Source: JAYWIG01 sp043789035 (GTDB lineage Bacteria; Pseudomonadota; Gammaproteobacteria; Burkholderiales; Burkholderiaceae_E). Taken from it: a stretch of DNA of 13,023 nucleotides. The stretch spans positions 1 to 13,023 of the forward strand of contig JAYWIG010000139.1 of NCBI GenBank assembly GCA_043789035.1, read 5' to 3'. The notes under the pieces were generated by a model. That model had not been told where the DNA came from and did no database searches. It saw only the letters and a list, made by a program, of their open reading frames with translations. Numbering within the stretch: position 1 is the first letter of the stretch; every line of letters begins with the position of its first letter. Of the stretch, positions 5,676 through 13,023 are shown piece by piece. Made by a program: the position numbers and the translations under genes.

Positions 5676-8405
5676 ATGAAAAAACTGCTTAAAGAAGGGT
5701 TTAGTGCCTTTTTAAAACGACGCCGCGTTCAGCGACATTTTCAGCGTCACCCCTCCTTAGCAACTCTGGTAGCAGCTACCGATCAAAAACCTCCCGGGGA
5801 AAGCATGCGACTAATCGCGGTAGGAAGCCCTGCCGACGCATTGCAATTATTGAAATCTCAGACGAGTGGACTTGAACAAGCCGAATCCGCGAAGCGGCTG
5901 GCTAAGGACGGGCTCAATGAAATACAACAAGAACCCCCCTTGCCTGCTTGGCTGCATTTGTGGCGATGTTATGCCAACCCATTCAACCTACTATTAACAA
6001 CCTTAGCGGCTCTTTCGTTCTTTAGTGCAGACGCACGCGCCGCTATTGTTATTGCCGTTATGGTTACATTGAGCACCGCTATTCGTTTCGTCCAAGAATC
6101 CCGCTCTCACCGGGCGGCCGAGGGGCTTAGAGCGATGGTCAGCAACAAAGCCAGGGTGCTCCGAGCTGGTATACAACAAGACATCAACGTTGCGGATTTG
6201 GTCGCAGGTGATGTCGTTGCACTTTCTGCTGGCGATATGATTCCCGCAGACTGCAGATTGTTATCGGCCCGAGACTTATTTATTGCCCAATCAGCAATGA
6301 CGGGCGAGTCTCTACCGGTTGAAAAATTCCCTGAAAGTAGCGCTTCTGCGGATCAACAAAATCTTTTGTTTATGGGCACCAGCGTCGTCTCCGGAACGGC
6401 TACAGCCTTAGTCGCAGCTACCGGCGCACGGACCTATTTTGGCACCTTAGCAGCGCACGCAACCGCGGTTGAAACAGCACCCAATGCATTTCAAAGCGGT
6501 GTCAATAGCGTCAGTTGGTTGCTAATTCGTTTTGCTGCAGTGATGGTGCCAATCGTCTTTCTAATCAATGGCTATACCAAAGGCGATTGGTTACAAGCGT
6601 TCTTATTTGCAGTGTCGGTTGCGGTAGGCCTAACACCGGAAATGCTGCCAATGATTGTGACTTCGACGTTAGCCAAGGGTGCGGTGCTGCTGTCGCGAAA
6701 AAAAGTCATCGTCAAGCGCCTTGATGCCATCCAAAACTTCGGTGCGATGGACATCCTTTGCACGGATAAAACCGGCACGTTAACTCAAGACAAGATAGCC
6801 CTTGCCCGGCATGCAGACGCCTATGGTCAAGACACCGACGAAGTGCTGAATTTCGCATTCCTCAATAGCCATTACCAAACGGGTTTAAAAAACTTGCTTG
6901 ATGTCGCAGTATTGGCTCGCGTCGAGTTAGCAACCGAGTTAAAACTCAATGAGGCCTATCGAAAAGTGGATGAAATCCCATTCGACTTTGAACGCAGGCG
7001 TATGTCGGTTGTCGTGGCAACATTGGTCAACGGGCAGGAAAAAGCGCATGAGTTAATCTGCAAAGGAGCAGTCGAAGAGGTATTAGCGGCATGCACCCGT
7101 GTAAGGGCTGCAGATGGCAAGGACAGCAAAATCGACGCAAGCTTGGACGGCGAAAGGGCTATGCCTACCCAGCCTCTTGATGCGGCACTTTTGATGCGCA
7201 CAAAAGCGGTCACCGACGGACTCAACGCTGAAGGCCTGCGGGTAGTTGCCGTTGCTATAAAGACCATGCCACCAAATCAGACAACATACTCTGTCGCGGA
7301 TGAAGTTGAGCTAACTCTGATCGGTTATATTGCGTTTCTTGATCCGCCCAAAGAATCTGCCGCCGCTGCATTAAAAAAATTAGCCTCCAACGGTATCACC
7401 GTAAAAGTATTGACTGGTGATAACAAACCTGTAACCAAACATGTATGTCGAGAGGTTGGGCTTGCGGAGAGTGATGTTTTACTTGGTTCGCAAATTGAAG
7501 CCATGAGCGACGAAAAGCTAAAGATTGCTGCCAATGAACACCATATTTTTGCCAAGCTCACGCCACTTCATAAAGAACGAATCGTCCGCGCACTCAGAGC
7601 AAGCGACCACGTAGTAGGCTTCATGGGCGACGGCATCAACGATGCGCCAGCGCTTCGCGCTGCAGATATCGGCATCTCAGTGGATAGCGCTGTTGATATC
7701 GCAAAAGAAGCTGCCGACATCATACTGCTGGAGAAAAATCTTCTCGTAGTCGACGAAGGCGTCATCGAAGGCCGCACAACTTTTTGTAATATGCTGAAAT
7801 ACATACGGATGACTGCAAGCTCAAACTTCGGTAACGTACTAAGTGTATTGGTCGCAAGCGCTTTTCTGCCATTTTTGCCAATGTTGCCGCTGCAACTTTT
7901 ACTACAAAACCTGCTCTATGACGTCAGTCAGACGGGCATTCCTTTTGACAATGTTGATGCCGAATTAGTCACCAAGCCTTTGAAGTGGAACCCAGCCGAC
8001 ATCGGAAGATTCATGCTGTTTTTCGGGCCTATTAGTTCCCTATTTGATTTGACTACTTTTGCTGTGCTTTGGTGGGTATTCGACGCCAATAGCCTTGCCA
8101 ACCAAGCACTATTCCAGTCTGGATGGTTCGTAGTTGGGTTGTTGACGCAAACGCTGGTCGTACATATGCTACGCACACCAAAAATACCGTTCCTTCAAAG
8201 CCATGGATCAATCGCCCTTACCGGTATGACACTCGCAATTGTTTTAATCGGCCTCTGGCTCCCACTAAGCCCACTAGCGAGCTACTTTGGCTTACAAGCA
8301 CTTCCACCTGCTTATTACCTCTGGCTAATGGCAATTTTGATCGGTTACTGCGTGTTAACCACTTTTATGAAGCGATTTTATGTACATCGATATGGATGGC
8401 AATAG
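5676..8405 (+). CDS. mgtA: Magnesium-translocating P-type ATPase (MgtA/MgtB, P3B class)
   Basis: A 909-residue inner-membrane pump expected to import Mg2+, close to the roughly 900 residues usual for MgtA. Motifs: TGES at 209-212 in the actuator domain, the phosphorylated D364 in DKTGT, and GDGIND with D652 in the hinge. Class P3B is shown by GLTPEMLPMI in helix 4 and LLYDVSQTG in the C-terminal membrane part, both typical of Mg2+ ATPases and unlike Ca2+ or heavy-metal pumps. The region PAWLHLWRCYANPFNLLL before helix 1 also matches the family. I chose ATG 5676 (MKKLLKEGF); the frame stays open upstream to 5442, but only antisense to the efflux channel gene. MgtA genes elsewhere respond to low Mg2+ through PhoPQ and leader RNAs; no such leader is recognisable here. 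First gene of the rightward run. Confidence 0.93.
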   Translation: MKKLLKEGFSAFLKRRRVQRHFQRHPSLATLVAATDQKPPGESMRLIAVGSPADALQLLKSQTSGLEQAESAKRLAKDGLNEIQQEPPLPAWLHLWRCYANPFNLLLTTLAALSFFSADARAAIVIAVMVTLSTAIRFVQESRSHRAAEGLRAMVSNKARVLRAGIQQDINVADLVAGDVVALSAGDMIPADCRLLSARDLFIAQSAMTGESLPVEKFPESSASADQQNLLFMGTSVVSGTATALVAATGARTYFGTLAAHATAVETAPNAFQSGVNSVSWLLIRFAAVMVPIVFLINGYTKGDWLQAFLFAVSVAVGLTPEMLPMIVTSTLAKGAVLLSRKKVIVKRLDAIQNFGAMDILCTDKTGTLTQDKIALARHADAYGQDTDEVLNFAFLNSHYQTGLKNLLDVAVLARVELATELKLNEAYRKVDEIPFDFERRRMSVVVATLVNGQEKAHELICKGAVEEVLAACTRVRAADGKDSKIDASLDGERAMPTQPLDAALLMRTKAVTDGLNAEGLRVVAVAIKTMPPNQTTYSVADEVELTLIGYIAFLDPPKESAAAALKKLASNGITVKVLTGDNKPVTKHVCREVGLAESDVLLGSQIEAMSDEKLKIAANEHHIFAKLTPLHKERIVRALRASDHVVGFMGDGINDAPALRAADIGISVDSAVDIAKEAADIILLEKNLLVVDEGVIEGRTTFCNMLKYIRMTASSNFGNVLSVLVASAFLPFLPMLPLQLLLQNLLYDVSQTGIPFDNVDAELVTKPLKWNPADIGRFMLFFGPISSLFDLTTFAVLWWVFDANSLANQALFQSGWFVVGLLTQTLVVHMLRTPKIPFLQSHGSIALTGMTLAIVLIGLWLPLSPLASYFGLQALPPAYYLWLMAILIGYCVLTTFMKRFYVHRYGWQ

Positions 8406-9234
8406 TTATAAAACCAACCTAAGTCGCCGACGCTCACTTTGTGTGTTGACTGTAGGCATATTCCAGCAAAACCGAGTTTTTTCAGCATCGCTAAGTGCGC
8501 CAACAGGTGATGCAATTCTGTGGGCAAATCGATTTACATCTGAAGTAGACAGACGCTTAGAAGTGCCACTCGCCGATCAAACCCGTTATATCGAATTGGT
8601 AGAAATCGCTATCACCGAAGCGAAGTTAAACAACTTACCAACTCAGGCGTTCGTAGCAGTTGACCGAAGTGATCAAGTACAAGCAGCAATGATCATCCTT
8701 CGTGAGGCAAATGGCAGTTGGCAGTGGTTAGGAGCCGTTCCAGTTTCAACCGGTAAGGTCGGAAAGTTTGAACACTTCGTTACACCACTGGGCATATTTG
8801 CCCATTCGCTGGACAATCCAGACTATCGCGCAGAAGGTACCTTCAACAAAAAAAATATACGCGGATACGGGCTGCGCGGTAGACGAGTTTTCGACTTCGG
8901 TTGGCAAGTTGCAGAACGAGGTTGGGGTAGCGGCGGCACGAGCAAAATGCGTTTGCAAATGCATGCCACCGACCCGACCGTGTTGGAACCCAGATTAGGT
9001 ACAGTTGCCTCGGAAGGTTGTATTCGAATTCCAGCGACATTCAACGTATTTTTAGACAGCCATGGCGTTCTTGATGCCGACTATGAAACTGCTTTTGCTA
9101 CTGGTGACAAGTTATGGATCTTAAAGCCCCACAGAACCACTGTTCCGTGGCCCGGTCGTTACATGGTCATTGTCGATTCACAAACAAACTCCCGTCCAGC
9201 TTGGGCTGCGTTAAAAAACTTAACTATGAAATAG
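8380..9234 (+). CDS. L,D-transpeptidase (YkuD domain)
   Basis: A protein of up to 284 residues with a YkuD catalytic domain, which makes 3-3 peptidoglycan cross-links or attaches proteins to the wall, in the periplasm. Seen: GAVPVSTGK and the TPLGIF stretch near the domain start, catalytic H195 in QMHATDP, and nucleophile C214 in SEGCIRIP, the family SxGCxR motif. After it come HGVLDADY and GDKLWIL. The first ATG (8380) lies 26 bp inside the ATPase gene; a second ATG at 8392 also overlaps it. Neither has a strong ribosome site. After an arginine cluster (SRRRS) there is only a short hydrophobic stretch, SLCVLTVGIF, so export relies on a weak signal peptide or anchor, and the true start is uncertain. 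Overlap with the ATPase suggests one transcript. Confidence 0.87.
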   Translation: MYIDMDGNSYKTNLSRRRSLCVLTVGIFQQNRVFSASLSAPTGDAILWANRFTSEVDRRLEVPLADQTRYIELVEIAITEAKLNNLPTQAFVAVDRSDQVQAAMIILREANGSWQWLGAVPVSTGKVGKFEHFVTPLGIFAHSLDNPDYRAEGTFNKKNIRGYGLRGRRVFDFGWQVAERGWGSGGTSKMRLQMHATDPTVLEPRLGTVASEGCIRIPATFNVFLDSHGVLDADYETAFATGDKLWILKPHRTTVPWPGRYMVIVDSQTNSRPAWAALKNLTMK

Positions 9235-9329
9235 TCCGTCACTAGCGGCTTTGTACGTTGACGAACAGACTCACGCAATAAGAGTCTCTACGATCAGAAG
9301 TTCTCCTCACCGAAACAAGGAACCAGATC
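9235..9329 (+). other. Intergenic gap with a small inverted repeat
   Basis: This is the longest gap in the rightward gene run. AGACTC (9267-9272) and GAGTCT (9282-9287) form a 6-bp stem around a 9-nt loop, without a T-run after it. A TTGACG at 9258-9263 resembles a -35 box but lacks a good -10 at the right distance. A secondary promoter here is possible but unproven. An AAGGA ribosome site precedes the next gene by about nine bases. Confidence 0.35.
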
Positions 9330-10007
9330 ATGAACAAGAAACTTACCAAAGCAACTTTAGCAGCATTAGTTATGGCTAGCATCAGCACAGTGGCCTCAGC
9401 GCAAGTGGCAGGCGGATCAACCACCGTAGGGATCAACATTACCGAATCGACCCAAGTTGCGCTCGGCTGGAGCGTGAAAAATACGCTCATGGGGAAAATT
9501 ATCTTTAACGAAGCCGGCGAAAAAGTCGGAAAAGTAGAAGATCTGATTATCTCGCCAGATAAGAAAGTGACCTATGTCATCGTGGGTGCTGGCGGCTTCA
9601 TTGGTATCGGTCGCCATGATGTAGCAGTCCCGGTAAATCAAATTCAAGACAATGCAGGCAAGCTAATCATGGCAGGTGCTACCAAAGACATGATCAAAGC
9701 GATGCCAGTATTTACCTATGCCACCGATACTAGTCGACGCGATGCCTTTGTTGCAGCCGCTGACAAAGATGTCGAAAAGGGCAGAGCGAAAATCGCCGAC
9801 CTAGAAAAGAAAGCCGGCAATGCTGCATCGGAGGCTAAAACCAAAATCAACACGGAAGTTACCGCCTTAAAGGCAGATGTGAAATCTGCTGAAACCAAAG
9901 TGGGTGAGATGCGCCGCGCGACTATCGCGCGCTGGAGGGAGTTTGAAGTTGATGTGAATGCGGCAACAGCACGCCTTCGCAAGGCTATTGAAACTGCCAC
10001 GAGCTAG
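9330..10007 (+). CDS. Secreted PRC-barrel domain protein with helical C-terminal tail
   Basis: A 225-residue exported protein. A Sec signal peptide ends at VASA (cleavage after about residue 24, before QVAGG). A PRC-barrel follows (about 48-115): MGKIIFNEAGEKVGKVEDL, then KKVTYVIVGAGGFIGIGRHDVAVPV, the standard strand order. Residues about 130-225 are a Lys/Ala/Glu-rich helical tail with the KVGEMRRATIARWREFEVDV segment, a pattern I associate with Sll1863-type stress-response helices. PRC-barrels bind protein or RNA partners; a periplasmic one has no settled role. A good AAGGA ribosome site and clear signal peptide fix the start. It lies between the transpeptidase and the DUF1269-like gene, 36 bp before the latter. 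The domain is confident, the function unknown. Confidence 0.85.
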   Translation: MNKKLTKATLAALVMASISTVASAQVAGGSTTVGINITESTQVALGWSVKNTLMGKIIFNEAGEKVGKVEDLIISPDKKVTYVIVGAGGFIGIGRHDVAVPVNQIQDNAGKLIMAGATKDMIKAMPVFTYATDTSRRDAFVAAADKDVEKGRAKIADLEKKAGNAASEAKTKINTEVTALKADVKSAETKVGEMRRATIARWREFEVDVNAATARLRKAIETATS

Positions 10008-10043
10008 GCATAAACGTTCAATCCACCTAAAAGACATACCGAC

Positions 10044-10844
10044 ATGAACAGAATTCTAGTGGCGACATTCAACGACGAAAATTCCGCCAATTCGGGCCTT
10101 CAAGCGTTGCTCCGTCTTCACGCCAGTGGCGACATTACGCTATATGCAGCCAACGTCGTAGCGAAAGATGCAAAAGGCGTTATTAGCGTAAAAAAGACCG
10201 AAGATGACGGCCCTGTCGGTATCGTTACTGGCATGGCTGTCGGTAGCCTGGTCGGCCTCTTGGGTGGGCCCGCGGGCCTTGCAATAGGTGCCGTTACAGG
10301 CACTTTTATTGGCGCTGTTCGCGACTTTTGGCTTGCTGGTGTAGGCCTAGACTTTGTGGAAGAAGCGGAACGCTTTCTTGATTCTGGCAAGATCGCTTTA
10401 ATTGCGGAGGTTGAAGAAGAATGGGTCATACCTGTCGACGCTGCAATGGAATCTATCGGTGGCCAAGTTTTCCGGCGAACGCGCACTGAAGTTGCCGAAT
10501 CTCATTACGATCACGATATTGCGGCTTTCAAATCAGAAATAAAAGCACTCGAAGATGAAGCCTTACACGCAACAGGCGATGCGAAAGGAAAACTGCGCGG
10601 CAAGATTGCGAGCGCAAAAAGCAGTCTTGAGGCCGCTATTCATCGCGGCGAAGAACGTGGAGCTTCGATCAAACATGAAGCTGAAGCCAAAGCGAAACTT
10701 TTACAAACTCAGTTAAATCAAGCCAAAGATAGCGCAAAGGCAAAGCTTGAAGAACGAGCCAAGCGGGTGAAAAGTATTTATCACGCTCGCGGAGTAAAGT
10801 TGGCTCAAGCATGGACTCTAGCCAAAGAAGCGATGGCGCTATGA
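10044..10844 (+). CDS. DUF1269-like membrane protein with long coiled-coil tail
   Basis: A 266-residue protein. Residues 1-150 resemble the DUF1269 family: an N-terminal alpha/beta segment (MNRILVATFNDENSANSGLQ), a glycine-zipper hydrophobic hairpin at about 57-92 (repeated GxxxG, including GLLGGPAGLAIGAVTG), then GVGLDFVEEAERFLDSGKIALIAEVEEEW. Residues about 155-266 are a highly charged helical or coiled-coil region rich in Ala, Lys and Glu, ending KLAQAWTLAKEAMAL. The tail makes the protein considerably longer than the domain alone. No catalytic motif is visible. Such proteins often lie beside universal stress protein genes, as here: its stop overlaps the next start by 4 bp (ATGA at 10841-10844). 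The hydrophobic hairpin points to an inner-membrane location. Only a weak ribosome site is seen. Family likely, function unknown. Confidence 0.78.
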   Translation: MNRILVATFNDENSANSGLQALLRLHASGDITLYAANVVAKDAKGVISVKKTEDDGPVGIVTGMAVGSLVGLLGGPAGLAIGAVTGTFIGAVRDFWLAGVGLDFVEEAERFLDSGKIALIAEVEEEWVIPVDAAMESIGGQVFRRTRTEVAESHYDHDIAAFKSEIKALEDEALHATGDAKGKLRGKIASAKSSLEAAIHRGEERGASIKHEAEAKAKLLQTQLNQAKDSAKAKLEERAKRVKSIYHARGVKLAQAWTLAKEAMAL

Positions 10845-11263
10845 AAATTCTTTTTGCAGCCGATGGTAGTAAGCACACCAAAAAAGCCCTCGCCTTTTTG
10901 GTAACTCATGAAAGCTTGGCAGGTGCGGATGATGAAATATTTGTACTCAACGTCCAAACGCCGGTGCCCCTGCGTTTCAAGCAAGTACTTGGGGGGGCTG
11001 ACGTAGCCGCCTATCATCGCGAAGAAGCCGACAAGGTACTCAACCCAATCAAACGATTTCTGAGTCGCCACAAGTTGAACTTCATTTGCAAGTCCACAGT
11101 CGGTTCGGCGGCACCGGAGATCATCAACGCAGCCAAGCGAGAAAATTCCCATCTGATCGTGATGGGCACACACGGCTACGGTTTACTTGGCCGTACCTTG
11201 ATAGGAAGTGTGGCGCAAAAGGTCATTACTGATAGCGATATTCCGGTGCTGCTGGTGAAGTGA
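10841..11263 (+). CDS. Universal stress protein (UspA family, ATP-binding type)
   Basis: A 140-residue single-domain Usp. It opens MKILFAADGS, with D8 placed to contact the nucleotide, and ends with the ATP-binding signature G-x2-G-x9-G-S at residues 109-123 (MGTHGYGLLGRTLIGS), followed by VITDSDIPVLLVK. This marks the UspFG-like ATP-binding subclass rather than the UspA subclass that lacks the loop. The start ATG overlaps the preceding stop by 4 bp; an in-frame ATG ten codons earlier lies inside that gene and would disrupt the first beta-strand. Its stop overlaps the next gene's GTG by 4 bp. Usp proteins are cytoplasmic and help cells survive starvation, oxidative and energy stress. Its position between a membrane protein and an ion pump suggests it may sense ATP for one of them (inference). 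Confidence 0.93.
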   Translation: MKILFAADGSKHTKKALAFLVTHESLAGADDEIFVLNVQTPVPLRFKQVLGGADVAAYHREEADKVLNPIKRFLSRHKLNFICKSTVGSAAPEIINAAKRENSHLIVMGTHGYGLLGRTLIGSVAQKVITDSDIPVLLVK

Positions 11264-13023
11264 TCTACGACCAAAATATTAATGAGATCGTCAAAGAGTT
11301 TGCCGCTAATCAAAAAGTTGGATTAACCTCCACTGAAGCTGCGACGAGGCTAGTAGCGAACGGCGAGAACATTCTACGCCGTGCATCCGCCGTACCGTCC
11401 TGGCGACGCGCATTAAGACAGTTCAACGACCCGCTTATTTATCTCTTGCTCTTCGCAATTGCCATTGCGCTCATCGCTTGGAAAATAGAAAGTCAAGAAA
11501 GCTGGCCTATCGACGCTATCGTAATTGCCGCCGTCGTAATTTTGAACGGTGCCTTCGGCTACTTGCAAGAGGGTAAGGCGGCATCAGCCGTAGCGGCGCT
11601 TGCGAAGATGACGGAAGTGACCTCGGCAGTACTGCGCGACGGCAAGACCAGTCGCATACCGAGCAGCGAGCTGGTACGAGGAGATCTACTTTTATTAAGC
11701 GGAGGCGACGCCATCGGTGCTGACGCCCGATTAATAGAAGCCGCGTCCCTGCATGTACAAGAATCATCACTCACTGGTGAAAGCGAATCGGTAGTCAAAG
11801 ACATTGCAACCTTAACTGAACCACTTGCCATTGCCGATCAATTAAACATGGTCTTCAAAGGAACTGCGGTTACCCAAGGCACAGGGCGCGCGATTGTGAC
11901 GGCCACCGGCATGGCTACTCAGATGGGCTTAATCGCCGAAATGCTTGCGGCAACCCCAGTCGTAGCCACGCCACTGCAGAAGGAAGTCGGCCAGTTGGGT
12001 AAGCATCTAGCAATTGTTGTTGTGGCTATCGCTGCGATTGTGGTTGCAATTACGCTTTTGACTTCAAACATTCGCACTAGTGCCGAATTCGTCACCGTAC
12101 TGCTGCTCGGCGTCTCGCTTGCGGTTGCAGCAGTACCGGAAGGCTTGCCGGCTATACTCTCCGTTGTGCTGGCCCTCGGTGTTCAGCGAATGGCAAAGCA
12201 TAACGCTATTGTTAAAAACCTCTCCTCGGTTGAAACGCTGGGTTCTGCCTCGGTAATTTGCACTGACAAAACAGGCACGCTGACTCGCGCTGAAATGACT
12301 ATCGAACGTGTAGTGACAGCCTCAGGTAGTACCCAGGTGAGTGGCGTTGGATATGAACCGAATGGCGATATTAAACACCAGGGCGCTGCGCTTATTGCGG
12401 GCGTACTTCAACAAGAGCAAATCGCTATCTTAGGTGGGGGCAGCACAGCCAATAATGCAGAACTACAACAAACCGACAGTGGTGAGTGGAAAATTCATGG
12501 CGACCCTACCGAAGCTGCGTTTTTGGTGGCAGAGCGAAAGCTAGGGATAGTCGATGCAACTGAGCGACGTGAAGCGCGTTTCGAGCGAGTTGCGGAAATA
12601 GCATTTACCTCGGACAGAAAAATGATGTCGACTATTGACATCGATCATGAGCATAACGATCAACTCACATTAATCACCAAAGGTGCGCCCGGCATCGTAT
12701 TGAAGCAGTGCACAAAAATGCGCGTTGGAATGGACACGGTCGCAATGACTGATGCTTTACGCGCACAACGAATGAAGGAGGTAGATTCGCTCGCTGTAGA
12801 AGCACTGCGAACACTGGCTGTGGCTTACAGGCCGTTAACAGAAGGCGAAAAAGCGGAAGAAGGCGAAGCGCTCGAACACGATCTTATTTTCCTTGGCATC
12901 GTAGGTATTATCGACCCGCCTCGCCAAGAGGCGAAAGCTGCGATTGAAAAAGCTCATCAAGCTGGCATTCGCATCATTATGATCACTGGCGACCATCCGC
13001 TGACTGCACAGCGTATCGCCGCA
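11260..13023 (+). CDS. P2-type cation-transporting ATPase (Ca2+-ATPase-like), truncated by the window end
   Basis: 588 codons are present with no stop; full-length relatives run to roughly 900 residues, so about a third is missing. Starting at GTG 11260 (GTGA overlap with the stress-protein stop), the protein has an N-terminal cation-ATPase domain (LTSTEAATRL), helices 1-2 after FNDPLIYLLL, TGES at 172-175, and helix 4 with PEGLP at 293-297. E294 there corresponds to the Ca2+-binding glutamate of SERCA-type pumps. Next come phosphorylated D336 in DKTGT, KGAP at 474-477 in the nucleotide domain, and MITGD near the end. PEGL marks class P2 (Ca2+, or Na+/K+-like), distinct from the MgtA-type pump upstream. 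The helix 5-6 residues that decide ion choice lie beyond the window. No ribosome site is visible, so translation probably depends on coupling. Confidence 0.9.
   Translation, partial: MIYDQNINEIVKEFAANQKVGLTSTEAATRLVANGENILRRASAVPSWRRALRQFNDPLIYLLLFAIAIALIAWKIESQESWPIDAIVIAAVVILNGAFGYLQEGKAASAVAALAKMTEVTSAVLRDGKTSRIPSSELVRGDLLLLSGGDAIGADARLIEAASLHVQESSLTGESESVVKDIATLTEPLAIADQLNMVFKGTAVTQGTGRAIVTATGMATQMGLIAEMLAATPVVATPLQKEVGQLGKHLAIVVVAIAAIVVAITLLTSNIRTSAEFVTVLLLGVSLAVAAVPEGLPAILSVVLALGVQRMAKHNAIVKNLSSVETLGSASVICTDKTGTLTRAEMTIERVVTASGSTQVSGVGYEPNGDIKHQGAALIAGVLQQEQIAILGGGSTANNAELQQTDSGEWKIHGDPTEAAFLVAERKLGIVDATERREARFERVAEIAFTSDRKMMSTIDIDHEHNDQLTLITKGAPGIVLKQCTKMRVGMDTVAMTDALRAQRMKEVDSLAVEALRTLAVAYRPLTEGEKAEEGEALEHDLIFLGIVGIIDPPRQEAKAAIEKAHQAGIRIIMITGDHPLTAQRIAA

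Noticed and set aside
8123..8422. Out-of-frame plus-strand reading of 99 codons at the end of the Mg2+ ATPase gene
   Set aside because: It is overlapped by a well-supported ATPase frame with conserved C-terminus and shows no domain.
9716..10486. Antisense open frames over the PRC-barrel and DUF1269-like genes
   Set aside because: They have biased composition (Ser/Ala/Arg rich) as expected of shadows of Lys/Ala/Glu-rich coding sequence, and no signals of their own.
10811..10840. Ten-codon extension of the universal stress protein
   Set aside because: It precedes the canonical first beta-strand and lies inside the upstream gene; the ATG at 10841 gives the normal Usp N-terminus and a 4-bp overlap.
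1..13023. CRISPR array, tRNA, rRNA, insertion sequence or prophage
   Set aside because: No spaced direct repeats, cloverleaf, transposase or phage-like gene was seen anywhere in the window.

Overview
The window looks like chromosomal DNA from a Gram-negative proteobacterium, most likely beta- or gamma-class. It carries an outer-membrane lipoprotein channel, a MacA/MacB-type export pump, an MgtA-type Mg2+ ATPase and a YkuD-type L,D-transpeptidase. By eye the base composition is near 50% G+C. Species and class are inference; there is no rRNA, tRNA, CRISPR array or insertion sequence here to anchor them.

Layout. Positions 1-60 may hold the last codons of a plus-strand gene cut by the left edge. 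Positions 133-773 (minus) are a compact AbrB-type antitoxin / PIN-domain toxin pair (VapBC-like). Its promoter is unusually clear: TTGACA, 17 bp, TATACT, lying in two perfect inverted repeats. Positions 868-5593 (minus) are a four-gene export operon read leftward: a NodT/TolC-type outer-membrane lipoprotein, a MacA-like membrane-fusion protein, an ABC ATPase and a MacB-like permease. The genes are joined by 4-bp overlaps or a 3-bp gap, and together encode a complete tripartite pump.

Positions 5594-5675 are a short divergent control region with a 22-bp imperfect inverted repeat. Rightward from it, positions 5676-13023 carry six plus-strand genes with very tight spacing: an MgtA-like P-type ATPase, an L,D-transpeptidase, a secreted PRC-barrel protein, a DUF1269-like membrane protein with a long helical tail, a single-domain universal stress protein and a second P-type ATPase of the P2 (Ca2+-type) class. 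The last is cut by the right edge. Four of the five junctions are overlaps or gaps under 40 bp; the fifth is a 95-bp gap.

How they may work together (inference): the rightward run pairs Mg2+ uptake with a second cation pump, a cell-wall cross-linking enzyme and three proteins of types linked to stress or dormancy. This suggests an envelope and ion-homeostasis stress unit. The export pump is transcribed away from it across the shared region and may or may not be co-regulated. The most unusual signals are the co-location of two P-type ATPases of different classes with stress proteins, the similar lysine/alanine/glutamate-rich helical tails on two neighbouring unrelated proteins, and the palindromes built into the toxin-antitoxin promoter.
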